Source of the DNA: Parasitella parasitica
Lineage: Eukaryota; Mucoromycota; Mucoromycetes; Mucorales; Mucoraceae
Direction of reading: 5' to 3'
Assembly (NCBI GenBank): GCA_025201805.1
Contig: MU619413.1
Span: 7,205 to 44,279, forward strand
DNA: 37,075 nucleotides
A model generated the notes under the pieces. It made no database searches. It was not told the DNA's origin and saw nothing but the letters and a program-made list of their open reading frames with translations. The first letter of the stretch is position 1. Each line of letters begins with the position of its first letter. Below are positions 1 to 10,440 of this stretch, piece by piece. Both the position numbers and the translations under genes were made by a program.

Positions 1-1013
1 TTATTACAGCTACCATCTCAGTTGTAGTAAATAATTGAAGATATAAATACAGGGTATTTATATCATAATAAACGATATACTTCTTTTATTGTTCGGATAC
101 AGTTGAAAGCTGTGAATTATTACAAGTCTCTTTTTATTGTATTGAAATATCTGAAATATACATCAATAAGGTACTGTCAGATCAAAGATCTATAGCCTTG
201 TAGTATAATGATACATCATACCCTGTTAAGGATATGATGTTGCTTGCAAATTATTCTTGCTATAAAAATTAAAAAAAGCTTAGAAAAATACAATAATAAC
301 TCTTCTTGATTTCTTAAAGTTAAAAATGTAAGTGAAGTTTTGGTTAGTTTCTTGAACTTCATCTTATTTATATTAAAGTAAAATATAGTGAATCCAAGTT
401 ACTAATGTAATAATTTGATCTTGATTAAATTATTAAGCTTCATGGGAAAAAAGCAGCAGGCAGTGCTTGATTAATGTGGAGTACAAGTTGTACAATCGTC
501 TTTAAATGTATAATATTAATAATATAATTCTTATTATTAATGCTTTATTCTCAGGATCTTAGTCAAGAAGAACTAAGATCTGCTTTACTAATTCAATACG
601 ATGTGTGAAAGAGTGCCAATAATTCGCATCAATTCTTATCGATTAGTATCGACTAGTATTTTAAATAAGTCACCAAAAATTTATCTAGTTGTGAAAAGTA
701 TAAGTAGCAGATGCAAATTTGGATCTTTAATAAAGTAATCTCAAGTTTACGTATCTCGTTAATTCAACGTTTTATTTAATACTTTTCCTATTATTTCAAT
801 CTTTCAGATCTCAAGATTACTGAAAAAATAAAATCATCAGTCAAGACTTTCTTCTTTTCAAAAAATTATTGATTTTCATGCGGAATCTGTACTTGGTTTT
901 ACATCACTATCATCATTTTTAGTTTAGACTTTTGATAATTAGACAAGAAGAACAAAATAGGAAGTTTTATTATTGCTAGAATCTTCTTGAAGCTTTATTT
1001 CATAGGGAAATTC
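1..1013. other. AT-rich intergenic DNA, no gene seen
   Basis: No open frame of note and no recognisable protein fragment on either strand. The first 150 bases have an LTR-promoter flavour (a TATAAATA stretch, then AATAAA-like and T-rich sequence), but I could not define ends, so no element is called. Confidence 0.5.
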
Positions 1014-1489
1014 TGTTGTATCCATAGAATACCATGGTTACCACTATTTCAACTCAGTTGTCATGGCAACCGTTCCTAATCGGATCTAAGGTTAAATGGC
1101 ATCGATTATTCTATCTAGTAAATAGAAGTATTCAATAGAATGTCTTGTATAAGAAACCATCTATTTGGGTTCTACTTATTCTAAATTGCGAAGCTCAACT
1201 TATCGATGAATGATCCACATTCATAACGATTAGCTGATTAAATATAGAAATAGGTCTTGCTCTGACTACTACTGTGTTATAATCTTGTTTGACAATTAAA
1301 TGTCAAACATGACCTGATTGTATTTTATAGATTGATTTAGATAGATTTATTCTAATATAAATATACAGCTTCTTTTCAATCAATAAATCAATAGTTTTGT
1401 ATCTGGTAAACTAAGTCTTTATTACAACCTTATATTTTTATATCACACACAATCACCTGCTGTGCTCAATTTCAAGACCTGGCACAACA
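1014..1489 (+). repeat. LTR-like relic related to the solo LTR at 2311
   Basis: It begins TGTTGTATCCATA, the same 13 bases that begin the solo LTR at 2311, and ends TGGCACAACA as that one does. Inside, both share GTTTGACA-(5-6 nt)-TGTCAAACAT (here 1287-1310), a TATAAATA box and a stretch close to CAGTTTTGTATTTGGT followed by AAGTCTTTATTAC. The rest has diverged, and this copy is about half the length. No 5-bp target duplication flanks it, so its ends are uncertain. It is probably an internally deleted or rearranged LTR of the same family. Confidence 0.45.
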
Positions 1490-1513
1490 CTTGTCATTGT
1501 ATAATACAAAGAT

Positions 1514-1684
1514 TTACCAATCTAATAATTGCTTAACCTCATGCCTTTCTGGCACAACAGGGATGACGAACAACGAGCTGTAAAAACCTGGCGTCCGCTG
1601 AGCCTCTTCGGCTGAGACTGGCTCAATTGCCCGTTTGGCTAGCAAGTCCTGTATTGCGTAATCGATCAATGGGATTTTGTTATG
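1514..1684 (-). pseudogene. Retrotransposon reverse-transcriptase fragment
   Basis: Read on the minus strand, this piece of about 56 codons carries IPLIDYAIQDLLAKRAIEPV followed by PGFYSSLFVIP and ends at a TAA. That is the start of the RT domain in DIRS-like and Ty3-like fungal retroelements, where an I-x(3)-I-x(2)-LL-x-K-x-AIE-x-V block precedes a GFYS-x-LF-x-(V/I)P motif and then the first RT palm strand. Nothing of the RT downstream of the motif remains. It lies just past the LTR-like relic but in the opposite orientation, so the two need not belong to one insertion. This is a dead fragment. Confidence 0.6.
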
Positions 1685-2310
1685 TCAAAAGTCTGATAAA
1701 ATAAATCTGCCAAAGAATTACACTTTTATTCATAATACATCTCTCGATGTATTATATACACATTCATTACACTAGGGTTCTACTGTCTAGCTGCATAATG
1801 TAAATCATGACTACCCATGATTTACTGTAAGACCCTGGGACTGATCTGAGATCCTGATGTGAGACCTTGCCATGTTATTGATATAACACACCTGGTCAAC
1901 AGCGGTTCATCAACCTCCATCATATTAGGATCAAAAGACTTAATATTGAAATTTCATCCCGAATAATGCGAATGAAACATCAGCTGATGCAGCTCATTAA
2001 TTCTTGCGGTGTTGTACAGTTCGTTTTTTTTTTTTTTTTTTTTACAAGTTTTCGCGTATTGGAAGTTGTCCGTTGTGAAAATTCCCGTTTTACCATTATT
2101 TCTGCAGCTGAAGCTGGATGTTTGACAGGCACTATAAGTTGGTAGGTTATTTGAATTGTTCAACATGAGGCATAACAAATGGAATAGACTGCAGGCAAAC
2201 ATTTTATTGAGTGATAATATCAAAGCCGAATATGTTTAACTGCTGGCCAGTTGACTTTTTAGATGTGTGTAATCGGTATAATTGTTATATGGACTCACGG
2301 GAAAAAATAT
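1685..2310. other. Intergenic DNA between element relics
   Basis: AT-rich sequence with a run of about 18 T at 2026-2043. The minus-strand open frame across it contains a lysine run created by that homopolymer and has no recognisable motif, so no gene is called. Confidence 0.4.
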
Positions 2311-3202
2311 TGTTGTATCCATATAAAGGCTACATATGTCATATCTAACTTAGTCATAATGCATGGATCATGATATTAATTGTTGGTAATTCTTTTACAA
2401 ATAAGGAATTGTTGAGAGGGCTCGGTTGCGGGATATAATTTACCTGTACTTTCAATATAGACTACGCTTATTCAACTGCTAAACTATTTCTTACGCAAGC
2501 AGCTATTACTAAAATACTGCTTCTGAACGTTTGGGAAATATAAGGCAAATAGAAAAACTAGAACTAAAGAGGGGATAAAGATTGATATTTATTGCTATGG
2601 AAATACTTGGATATTTATATGTGTGCTTTGTTTATTTGGAGGCGTTTCACCTCCTATCTTCGGGTTTTCAGCGTAACCACGCCAGCTCGCTACAGAATAA
2701 ACTACAAGTTGTAATTGGACCTCTTGTAAGGTTCCAGGCTTATTCAAAGAATACATCTAGATCAGATCGCGGGATGTCGGGAAGACATCCTACCCGATCT
2801 TCTCTTTATGGAAAATAGAAAGATAGGTCTGTCCTGGAAATGCTGTGATTTAATAAGGTTTGACACTTCTTGTCAAACATCAGATGTTATGTGTGCAATG
2901 GAATGGTATAACTAAAAGCAAGTAACTAAAAAAATAAAATAAGACTCAAATGTCACGCATAGTCATTTCATGCCATTCGAGTTCGCATAACATATTAAGT
3001 CATATAAATCAAATCGAATTACAAATTTACTGCAATGTGGATAAACATTGATTGGGATATATTTTAGTATAAATAGAGATCATATCTTATGTCAATAAAA
3101 GTCTTCAGTTTTGTATTTGGTTTTATTTAGAAAAGTCTTTATTACTTTATACAAATCGTATTTACATAATATTACGCTGCGCCCTTTGACACTGGCACAA
3201 CA
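2311..3202 (+). mobile_element. Solo LTR with 5-bp target-site duplication
   Basis: An 892-bp segment that starts TGTTGT and ends ACAACA, giving 6-bp inverted termini in the TG...CA form expected of LTRs. It is flanked by AATAT at 2306-2310 and AATAT at 3203-3207, a 5-bp direct repeat typical of Ty1/Ty3 integrase. Near its 3' part are a TATAAATA promoter-like box and AATAAA-type signals. It also holds a short palindrome, TTTGACA at 2859-2865 against TGTCAAA at 2871-2877, found in the relic at 1014. There is no internal coding region, so the element has recombined out and left one LTR. The open frame at 2582-2818 lies inside it and is not a gene. Confidence 0.7.
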
Positions 3203-3207
3203 AATAT

Positions 3208-4018
3208 AATAAAAAAACAAAAATGTCCAACTTGATAAAGGTGTAGGTTTTTATTATCAAATCGACAGGTGTATAAAGCTCCAGTTCATCTACTGGCCAG
3301 GTAAATGAACCTTTATATACTTAAACTGTGGATAAATGTTCTATTCTCGCAATTCAATGTGTACGACAATACTGCGTAACTAGCATCTTAACTTTGTGCT
3401 AAACAACATATCAGCAGACTCAAGATAACTTAAATCTATTTGAGTGAGGAGATAGACTTTACCCGAGGTAGTAGCCTGATCAATCTTCTATGCGAAGATT
3501 ATTAATATCGATCCATAAGCGTATATCATCTCTTGTATAGTCTTATCCAGTCTATATTAATAGTACATGTCTGAGTGTATATCACTTGGTATTCATCTTA
3601 GCATATATCGGTATATGTAGCATGTCTATAGCATGTCATAAGCATATCTATAGCATTGCACATATTGTACAAGTCTCTATTACATGATGTATCTGTAGCT
3701 AGTATCATGGATATAAGTATATGTCTTGTAGTGTGTATCTAGAAACTGAGAATACGCATCTGAAGCATAAATCCTATATAGCATAAGTCCGTAGCATACA
3801 CTAGATTTAGTAAATGTCTAAGGCTCGTGTCAAGGTATAAGTATAAGTCTATAGCGTCATCCATCCTAATGGTGCCATCTATAGCTTACATCTTATATAG
3901 TATAAATCTGTATTGCACATCTTACTAACTGTGCGCATATGTAGTCTATATCAATTTAAGGTAACTGGATGAGTCTAGAAGTGGAATGCAGATCATCATA
4001 GTGAATGTATTTCACAAG
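3208..4018. repeat. Intergenic region with degenerate short-period repeats
   Basis: From about 3510 to 3940 the sequence keeps returning to variants of TATAGCATAAGTC (for example at roughly 3617-3660, 3758-3800, 3835-3860 and 3885-3925) with irregular spacing. It looks like a decayed minisatellite rather than coding DNA. No gene is seen. Confidence 0.4.
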
Positions 4019-4435
4019 ATGAAAGAAATTCCAGGTAGTTGGTTCATGGTTATAGCATTAGCACTGCTTACGTATTGTGCATTAAGCGCTAATTGGAATA
4101 AAAATTAGGGATTGCTTCCCTCCTTGCTCGAGAACGGGAGACCATCTTCAAGCAAATTCAGCAGTATTTTGACTACATTAGTGATGAGTGCTATAATACA
4201 TATCTGTTACGAGGGATAAATGATCAATCACGAGCAACTTGAACAGTTAGGAGAATCACTGAAAAATGATCTCAGTTCCGTCTGTGAAGAAATTGTGCAT
4301 GGCTTCAGAGCATTGCACAACAACAATAGCAGCAGCAGATCATTCCCTACTAAAAAAAAAGCCAACAAGCAATTAGCGTTAGAAGCATTGAATGATTATT
4401 ATGGAGATACAGATATATATGCGATACACCTCTAG
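4019..4435 (+). pseudogene. Small two-part gene of unknown function, frame-broken
   Basis: A plausible first exon (MKEIP, 4019-4034) is followed by a 74-bp GT-AG intron (4035-4108) with a CTAAT branch-like site. An exon follows whose translation begins GIASLLARERETIFKQIQQY. This frame stops at a TGA near 4240. A second frame then takes over and runs to 4435 with equally protein-like sequence (EQLGESLKNDLSSVCEEIV, a short serine-rich stretch, then LALEALNDYYGDTD). A single-base frame change near 4225-4240, real or from sequencing error, would explain this. I do not recognise the family. The neighbouring repeats suggest a mobile-element origin, but nothing in the protein proves it. Confidence 0.35.
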
Positions 4436-5025
4436 ATGTTGTTCAAACTGGTTGCAAAAATAGGTTGATGCTCTTTGTTAGGTCACAAAAATGAGCCATC
4501 TTTAACAAATGGGTATTTTGCAGCCTTAAAGAGGATAATGTATATCAGCGAGCGGTGATTTGTCAGTACTAGATGTGCTACTGGGCTTTGTCTATTTCGT
4601 GTATTTGCTCTGAAATAAAAGAGCAAGTTGGCAAATTCACCAGCAATATTGTCTTGCAAGGAATTTTTTACCAACCTATTAAATCAATAATCACTTTGGT
4701 ATGTCGAATGAGATTTCATTTATTTCGTGTAATTAGCTTTATGCCCAAGTTGGACAACTCATATCATTGAATATTTAAACTGTCATCATGTAGCTTTCCC
4801 TTGACACTAAATCGCATCCGCTCAGAATGATTTTATTATTTACATATTGCTATACGTTAAAAATCAAACTATATGATAGATTTTGCAATAAAACGTTGGA
4901 GACGCAAAGTGCTGACATTTAGAAGTTGCAAAGGAGGTGCTCGTAGTATAGCTGTATCAATAAAAGCTCTCTTTTTTTTTTTTGTTTTTTCGTTATTGTG
5001 CTTTTTCCTCATTAGTCTCAACTTC
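4436..5025. other. Intergenic region upstream of ADA1
   Basis: AT-rich DNA with a T run at 4973-4983 shortly before the chosen ADA1 start. Open frames here are short and contradictory on the two strands. It probably contains the ADA1 promoter and 5' leader. Confidence 0.4.
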
Positions 5026-6317
5026 ATGACTCTGATCAACAACGAAGAGGGTAATAATAGCGCTACTGCTACTGCTATTACTTTAGCTCTTTCCAAGGGG
5101 CATTTCTCTCATCCAACACCGAGCGGAAGGCAGGATGTGTTGGCTTTGAAGCAACGTCTGGCAGACGCTTTAGGTGAGAATGGACCGCTTTATTGGGATG
5201 CACTAAGAGATTTTGTCATGGGAAAGCTCAATCGGCAAGAGTTTGATTTCTACGCAAACTTGTACTTGAGTAGACAAAACGGTACGTTCAATTGGTATTT
5301 GCGTCAAGTTATCAAGCTGCTTCTTACTTTTTTTTTTTTTTTTTTTTACATATATATATATGTAGCATACCTTCACAATGCCTTTATTCTAAGCACCGTA
5401 CACAACGCACAGACTAATACACCTCCACCTTCGAAACATAGACTTGTGGGCTGGGCAAAGAGAAAGCGAGGGAAGGATGGAAGTCTTACAGCTGATGGAG
5501 ATCTAGAGCAAGATCCGAAAAAACGAAAACTGAAATCAGATGTAATGGCGTTGAGTAAAGCAGATCGAGAGCGTCTGAAAGCTCTGGTCAAGGTTTGTTG
5601 ATTTGAAATTGCATGAGCGTTTCTTAACATATGGTACAGTCAGGAGACAAGAACAGTCTGAGGCCATTTGTAGATAAATTATTAGGAGCACGCATTAGTC
5701 GACCGCCCACTTTACCCATTGGATTCAATCAACTGCCATCGAGTATGACAACTTTTATGAATTGGTTTACCTTGTCACTAAAATACAATCATTGATAGAT
5801 TACAGCCAGGAATACACAAAGGGATTAATGGCACCACTATGCGTTGATTTGAAACAGCTGCCATCTCCAGAAACACTACACGCTAGAATGACAAGCATTG
5901 CCCTGGAAAGTGGGTTATTAGGAGGCGTAGGAGAAGACGTTGTCAATGTAATGTTATTTGCAGCAGAGGTAAAACACGATATACTACAACTGGGTCGAAT
6001 TACTGAGAGCTCCTTGTCTTGATTAGAATTACATCAAATCATCAATCACCAGTGCTATTAGCAAGCGACGAGTGAATAGATGCATTGGCGTCAAAATGCT
6101 GCGCGAGGAGGACGAGGACCACGACATGATAAACGATCAGGAACAATCATCTATATCCTTACGTGATCTCGCATTTACATATCAAATTACACCCTACGTG
6201 CTAGTGGAAAAACCATTGAATGCAGAAAAATTGACGGCCTTATTAGAAGACAGCGAAGATGAGATGATGGTGGACAATTTGAGCGATAGTAGTTCAGAGG
6301 ATGATTATGAATTGTAG
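5026..6317 (+). CDS. ADA1: SAGA coactivator subunit Ada1/Hfi1 (SAGA-Tad1 domain)
   Basis: Five exons: 5026-5281, 5366-5592, 5640-5742, 5799-5968 and 6027-6317. They sum to 1047 bases, or 348 residues. Ada1/Hfi1 is a histone-fold core component of the nuclear SAGA histone-acetyltransferase coactivator. Exon 1 carries the family signature: a leucine-rich LKQRLADALGENGPLYW segment followed by LRDFVMGKLNRQEFD. Splicing then yields LYLSRQN-AYLHNAFILSTVHNA, the usual continuation. After a basic KR-rich linker come LPSPETLHARM and LESGLLGGVGEDV, matching the second conserved block before the histone fold. The acidic, serine-rich C-terminus is common in the family. ATG 5026 was chosen because upstream codons of the longer frame are poor protein sequence. 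Intron 1 (84 bp) has no stop in frame. An AATAAA lies at 6320-6325, and the gene converges on the CRAL-TRIO gene. Confidence 0.85.
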
Positions 6318-6336
6318 TCAATAAAGAGGAAGCTAA

Positions 6337-8164
6337 TCAACGGTCAATGTGTTTATTATTGTTATGGATTGAATTTGATAAGGATGTGCTCAAAGCAGCC
6401 GCTACAGTGGCAGTTACACCCACCGCTGTGTATGCGATTTGCTCTTGTGATGTTCCTGCCAGTAATTTGGATAGCGTCTTTTTAAAAGTGTCTTCCACTG
6501 GACCCCTCAGGAATAAATATAACACTACCCAGTAGACAGCCCCTTTATAAGCAAACGATAGGCGAAATAGCTTTCGTGCGAGGCGAAGCACCCTTTGCTC
6601 AGCTCGTACAAGTTGATGCTTTACTGGTGAAATCATATAGACACTTTGAGGATGGCCATCGGGCAACATGTGAGGGAAATGCATTAGAGGATGTTGTGTG
6701 TTCAGCAAAAGATCAGCAGTATCCATAAAACCATCGACATCGACGTCGTCATCATCGACATCGACACCGACACCATCCAACTGCTGCATTTCCTCTGGGG
6801 ATAGTAGCTGTAAAAGTCTATTCGACAGATCAAAGCCGTCTAAAGTGCTATTGTTGCTGGGAGCACTGGTCCCGGATCTGAAAAAAGAGGTTAAAAAGGT
6901 GTCTCCCATGCGGAATCCATTCAAAAAGTATCGTGGCTCTAATGGATATTGCCTCACTAACTGTTGCTGGCGGTTTGTCAGGTACGAATTAATGGGAGTC
7001 AGTGCTCCTGGAGTGCCATAAATGCTGGGACATGATGAAGTATATGCAGATTGGATGATTCCAGAATGCACAGAGTTTTGTCTTGACAGATAAGCTGGTG
7101 CATCAAAAAATATACTGCTGTCGGAAGAGGATATGGATGAAACTGATGAACTTCGAGATGAGCGAGCTGTTGCTGCTTTGATTTCAAATCGATTTTCAGT
7201 GGCATACAGGTCTAGTATCAGATCCGAGTCCAAACTCCAAACATAGTCATCTTTTCCACCGAGAACTACAGAATATATACAAGTTACATCTACAATCTAC
7301 CTGTACCATATATGGTGTAGCTTTACCTCTCAAACAATCCCTCTCGTCAACCACCTGGCTTATTTCCGAATTGCTAATAAAGTTAACTCGAGCTTTTGCT
7401 TGCTCTGATAACACCAATTTCACAACTTGCCAAATCCCTTGGTACATCCATCCAAAATTCATGATATACACTGATCCAACAAAGCCGGGAAATCGTGTGT
7501 TTGTGACATTTTTCAGATTATGCATCAGGCTAGAGTCAATCGGTACAAAGGGGGCCTTTTGAATGTCAATGATGATGGATATCTGTGATATCAGCACTGG
7601 TTTGTCTGTGATATGGTCCTCTTCGTTCTTCCTCGTCAAGTCTCTCGTTAGTTGTCTCGCAATCTCCATGACAAGACAAGCGAATGGCTGCATGAAATCT
7701 GACAGTGATTTATTACTCTCCTTAAACTTGGGAAAATGGCGCATTTGGATCACTGCGACTGGACGGCCAAGGAGATCCTGTTTGTGGAAAAATGCGAATC
7801 CTTCATCAAAGAATTCGGGTGCTGTTGACTTGTACGTCATACGGCCGACCTTTTGAATTTTTCTCCATTGAATTGTATCTAGTAATCGTTCAACTGCTGC
7901 GTCTTGAGAGAAATCCGAGTCTTTGAGGAACCGAAACAACGTTACTATAACGACAGCAGGGTGAGTTTCATAGCCATTGCAGCCAATTGTCAAATACAAA
8001 CCTCGATCAGCAGCATATTCCAGAGCATCCTGTTGGTCTTGGAGGTCAAAGCCAAGCAATTGGACATCTTTTTCTAGTCTTTGCTGTATATGTGTAATGG
8101 ATTGCTGGTATTCAAGATATTCGTCATTGAGCAAAATACTGTTTTCTTTAGCTATTGACAGCAT
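6337..8164 (-). CDS. CRAL-TRIO (Sec14-like) lipid-binding protein with C-terminal membrane segment
   Basis: Two exons on the minus strand, 7327-8164 and 6337-7265, separated by a 61-bp intron (GTAAAG...CTGTAG), giving 588 residues. Residues about 55-100 form the helical CRAL-TRIO N-terminal region (LFRFLKDSDFSQDAAVERLL). Residues about 110-275 form the lipid-binding fold, with GRPVAVIQMRHFP, the strand ISIIIDIQKA and the gate region TRFPGFVGSVYIMNFGWMYQ. The second half is serine-rich and disordered, then has a hydrophobic segment near 520-535 (AVYWVVLYLFL) and another near 553-572, suggesting a tail-anchored or membrane-associated protein. Sec14-family proteins bind and exchange phospholipids, but the ligand cannot be read from sequence. 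Its stop codon lies 19 bp from that of ADA1 on the other strand. Confidence 0.85.
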
Positions 8165-8943
8165 GGCATGAAATTAATAAAGGAAACAAGAGAAAAAAAA
8201 GCCCTCGCTATTCCACCCCAGCTATCCTCCCCCAAATATTAAGCGTAAAATACGGTTACAGTAAAAGAATGGTAAATTTTGTCACTTTGGGAAAATTGAA
8301 TGTCTGTAACCAAAAAATAAATGTCACTTTCCAAAAAAGAAGTGATTCGGGTTAAAATGAATCGCAGGGATTCGAAGGAAAAATAACGCTATTGATTTAT
8401 CAAGCAAGAATTCAAATTTCCTACAATTATAGGTTTAATTACTTGAAAGCGATATTTTTAATGATAGGAACAGGTAGTGGAACCTTTACATTAACTTGAT
8501 GAGTTTGTTTAAACTTTCTTTGGTTTTCTAATGTTGGTGGTTTCATGAAGAGATTGCTGTGGGATGGAAAGCCTTTCTTTGGACATTCTATTCTTCCTAG
8601 AAGATACACAGTTGTTTTTATGACTTTGCATGATTCGTCACAAACATTGGTAATTCCGAAATGCATTTTGGGGCATTCAACGAGAATAACTCTGTTTTAA
8701 AGTATAGCCCAGGTACTTTTAAAGAAAACACATATATAGAAACATAAAACCCTACATCACAAAAAGAATAATATCAAAAATGTACAGATTTTTGCTTTGA
8801 TCATATGATTACCAACTGCCTGTATGCCTATCATTGTTTTTATGTCTTGTCGGTGTAATTACACAAGTTGACAAGTCAACTTTGATCTAACCAGTTGAGA
8901 ATTTAACTTGACGTTGTTCTAGTTTAAACACATTTCCATTTGG
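8165..8943. other. Intergenic DNA with an unassigned minus-strand coding-like patch
   Basis: The minus-strand frame at 8439-8690 is rich in paired cysteines and ends IIKNIAFK (it includes MHFGITNVCDESCKVIKTT). It reads like real protein but I cannot place it in a family. It lies just past the 3' end of the decayed locus at 8944-9780 and may be part of the same or a neighbouring relic. The rest is AT-rich with no gene seen. Confidence 0.25.
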
Positions 8944-9780
8944 TCATCTTGCTTCAGCATCCTCCACACCAGTATTCAGCCTAAATTTGGGGAAGAAAGC
9001 AAAATTAGTAGTTCATAAAGAGTACGGTATATGAAATAGCATTGGATTTTCATTTACTACCTGAATTGTTTGTTATTTTCCAGGTATGATCCTGTTAGTT
9101 CTGCTTCCACAACATCATTGCCAATACGTTCATGGGCACGAAGCTTATTTAGGCTACATTTGATAAAATGATAGACTGTCATTAGATAAATCATACGAGC
9201 CAAATTAGTTTGATGGTTACTAAATTACGACGAAATATCAATCAATTTATCATCTTCGTCACTGGCATTCTTGGCAATTTCATTCATTAGTTGTTTGATC
9301 GCTATTCTCATCGTTCTGGAGCACAATCTCTGAAAATTAGAGTTTTATTGGTTCTGTAGTTACACTAAAGCGACCTTCTAGGTAGTATTGACTTACACGT
9401 AATGCATACGTTCTTTGTTGAAAGTCGATATTGTCATTTTGACATATATTTATCTCGTAAACTTGAAACATTTGACCAAGCTTTCGGGGCTTTCGGTCTT
9501 TCTCTCTTGGGCAGCAACACATGACTTGAAGACCTTACAGTATTAGAAATGTATTTTGTATTTTTAGGGCGACAACTGATCTTACAGAATTTGGTGCAGG
9601 TTCCCGTCTACATAAAAACTTTTTTGCTTTGCTTTTTCTTCACATTTAGCTTTATATTGTTCAGAGCTAGCTGAACCATTAAATTTGTTTTCAAAAACAT
9701 AATTGTAATCCTGGTATCTAGCCTCGTCGTCTTCAGATGATACATCAGATTCCAAATTATTTGATAATTCAGTCTGCTAG
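8944..9780 (-). pseudogene. Decayed multi-exon gene of unknown family
   Basis: Several coding-like segments on the minus strand are bounded by good splice signals: about 9586-9780 (acidic, SNNLESDVSSEDDEARYQDY), 9397-9533, 9229-9329 (IAIKQLMNEIAKNASDEDDK), 9061-9153 (LNKLRAHERIGNDVVEAEL) and 8944-8980, ending in TGA. Introns would be 67-80 bp. The last three exons join in frame. Across 9397-9533 no single frame is clean: the frame entering from upstream meets a TGA near 9434, and the frame that leads into the next exon needs a different entry. This suggests at least one disabling change. I recognise no domain; it may be an old mobile-element gene. Confidence 0.3.
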
Positions 9781-10299
9781 ACATTATTAGCACATAAAAA
9801 CCTGGTAGAGTTGTCAAGTGTAGCACAAAATAATTGCTACCCTCGCACGTTTTCCCCACTATTGAACAATCCCCAATGTTTACACCAGACTCTCTAAAAG
9901 ATAATGTTTTCGAAAAAGCACAAAGCAGACCGTTAGTCCACCTAGGGCGATTGAATTCATCTCTTTATAGACCGGAAAGTTACCCCTAATTATTTTCCCG
10001 TTTGAGATCCGGTTCTTTGCAACAGCAGAAGTCAAAGCGCTCCAACCTTTAGAAACAGTTGTGCATTCCGCCTTGGCTTCTGTAAAGCCCAGGCACACTT
10101 TTACTATTTCCTTTAATAGTGGAGCAAGCTAATTTGAATGTAAGTTTGCTTTTGCTGCTGCCTGCATGTCAAAGCAAACAATATATGCTTTAATACAATC
10201 TCGAAACTCTTGTCAAACCTTCAAAAGACTCGCATTACTGTTCCATTACTATACAATTTGTGATGAGATTTTAGCATAAGCAGGGGGAAAGGAAAAAGA
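9781..10299. other. Intergenic DNA, possible eroded Tc1/mariner body
   Basis: Short open frames on both strands, none with a recognisable motif. Its position just before the Tc1-type C-terminal fragment suggests it may contain the rest of that transposase, but I could not align it by eye. Confidence 0.25.
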
Positions 10300-10440
10300 A
10301 ACACTTGGTGCCAGATACCTTTTTATTAAACTAGACATGATATTAAGGCCTCTATATTCGCCTGGACTAAACTCAATTGAACAGTTTTGGGCAATCTTGC
10401 ATGTTGGATATGCAAGCATGAAAATAGACATTTACAGAAT
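10300..10440 (+). pseudogene. Tc1/mariner-type transposase C-terminal fragment
   Basis: The plus strand encodes LYSPGLNSIEQFWAIL at about 10349-10396, a close match to the (Y)SPxLNPIEQFW motif that ends the DDE catalytic core of Tc1/mariner-superfamily transposases and contains its third acidic residue. Codons before it (RYLFIKLDMIL) sit where the preceding strand would be, but a stop and frame changes interrupt the rest and the first two catalytic aspartates are not visible. This is a dead fragment. Confidence 0.55.

Noticed and set aside
1550-1559. A third TGGCACAACA that could be taken as an LTR end or primer-binding site
   Set aside because: It lies inside the antisense RT coding fragment and has no matching flank, so it is probably chance.
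5373-5630. 85-codon open frame on the minus strand across ADA1
   Set aside because: It is antisense to well-supported ADA1 exons and is a shadow of their codon pattern.
6698-7021. Plus-strand serine/threonine-rich frame inside the CRAL-TRIO gene
   Set aside because: It is the mirror of an aspartate-rich repeat (GAC/GTC) in the real gene; no motif or start context.
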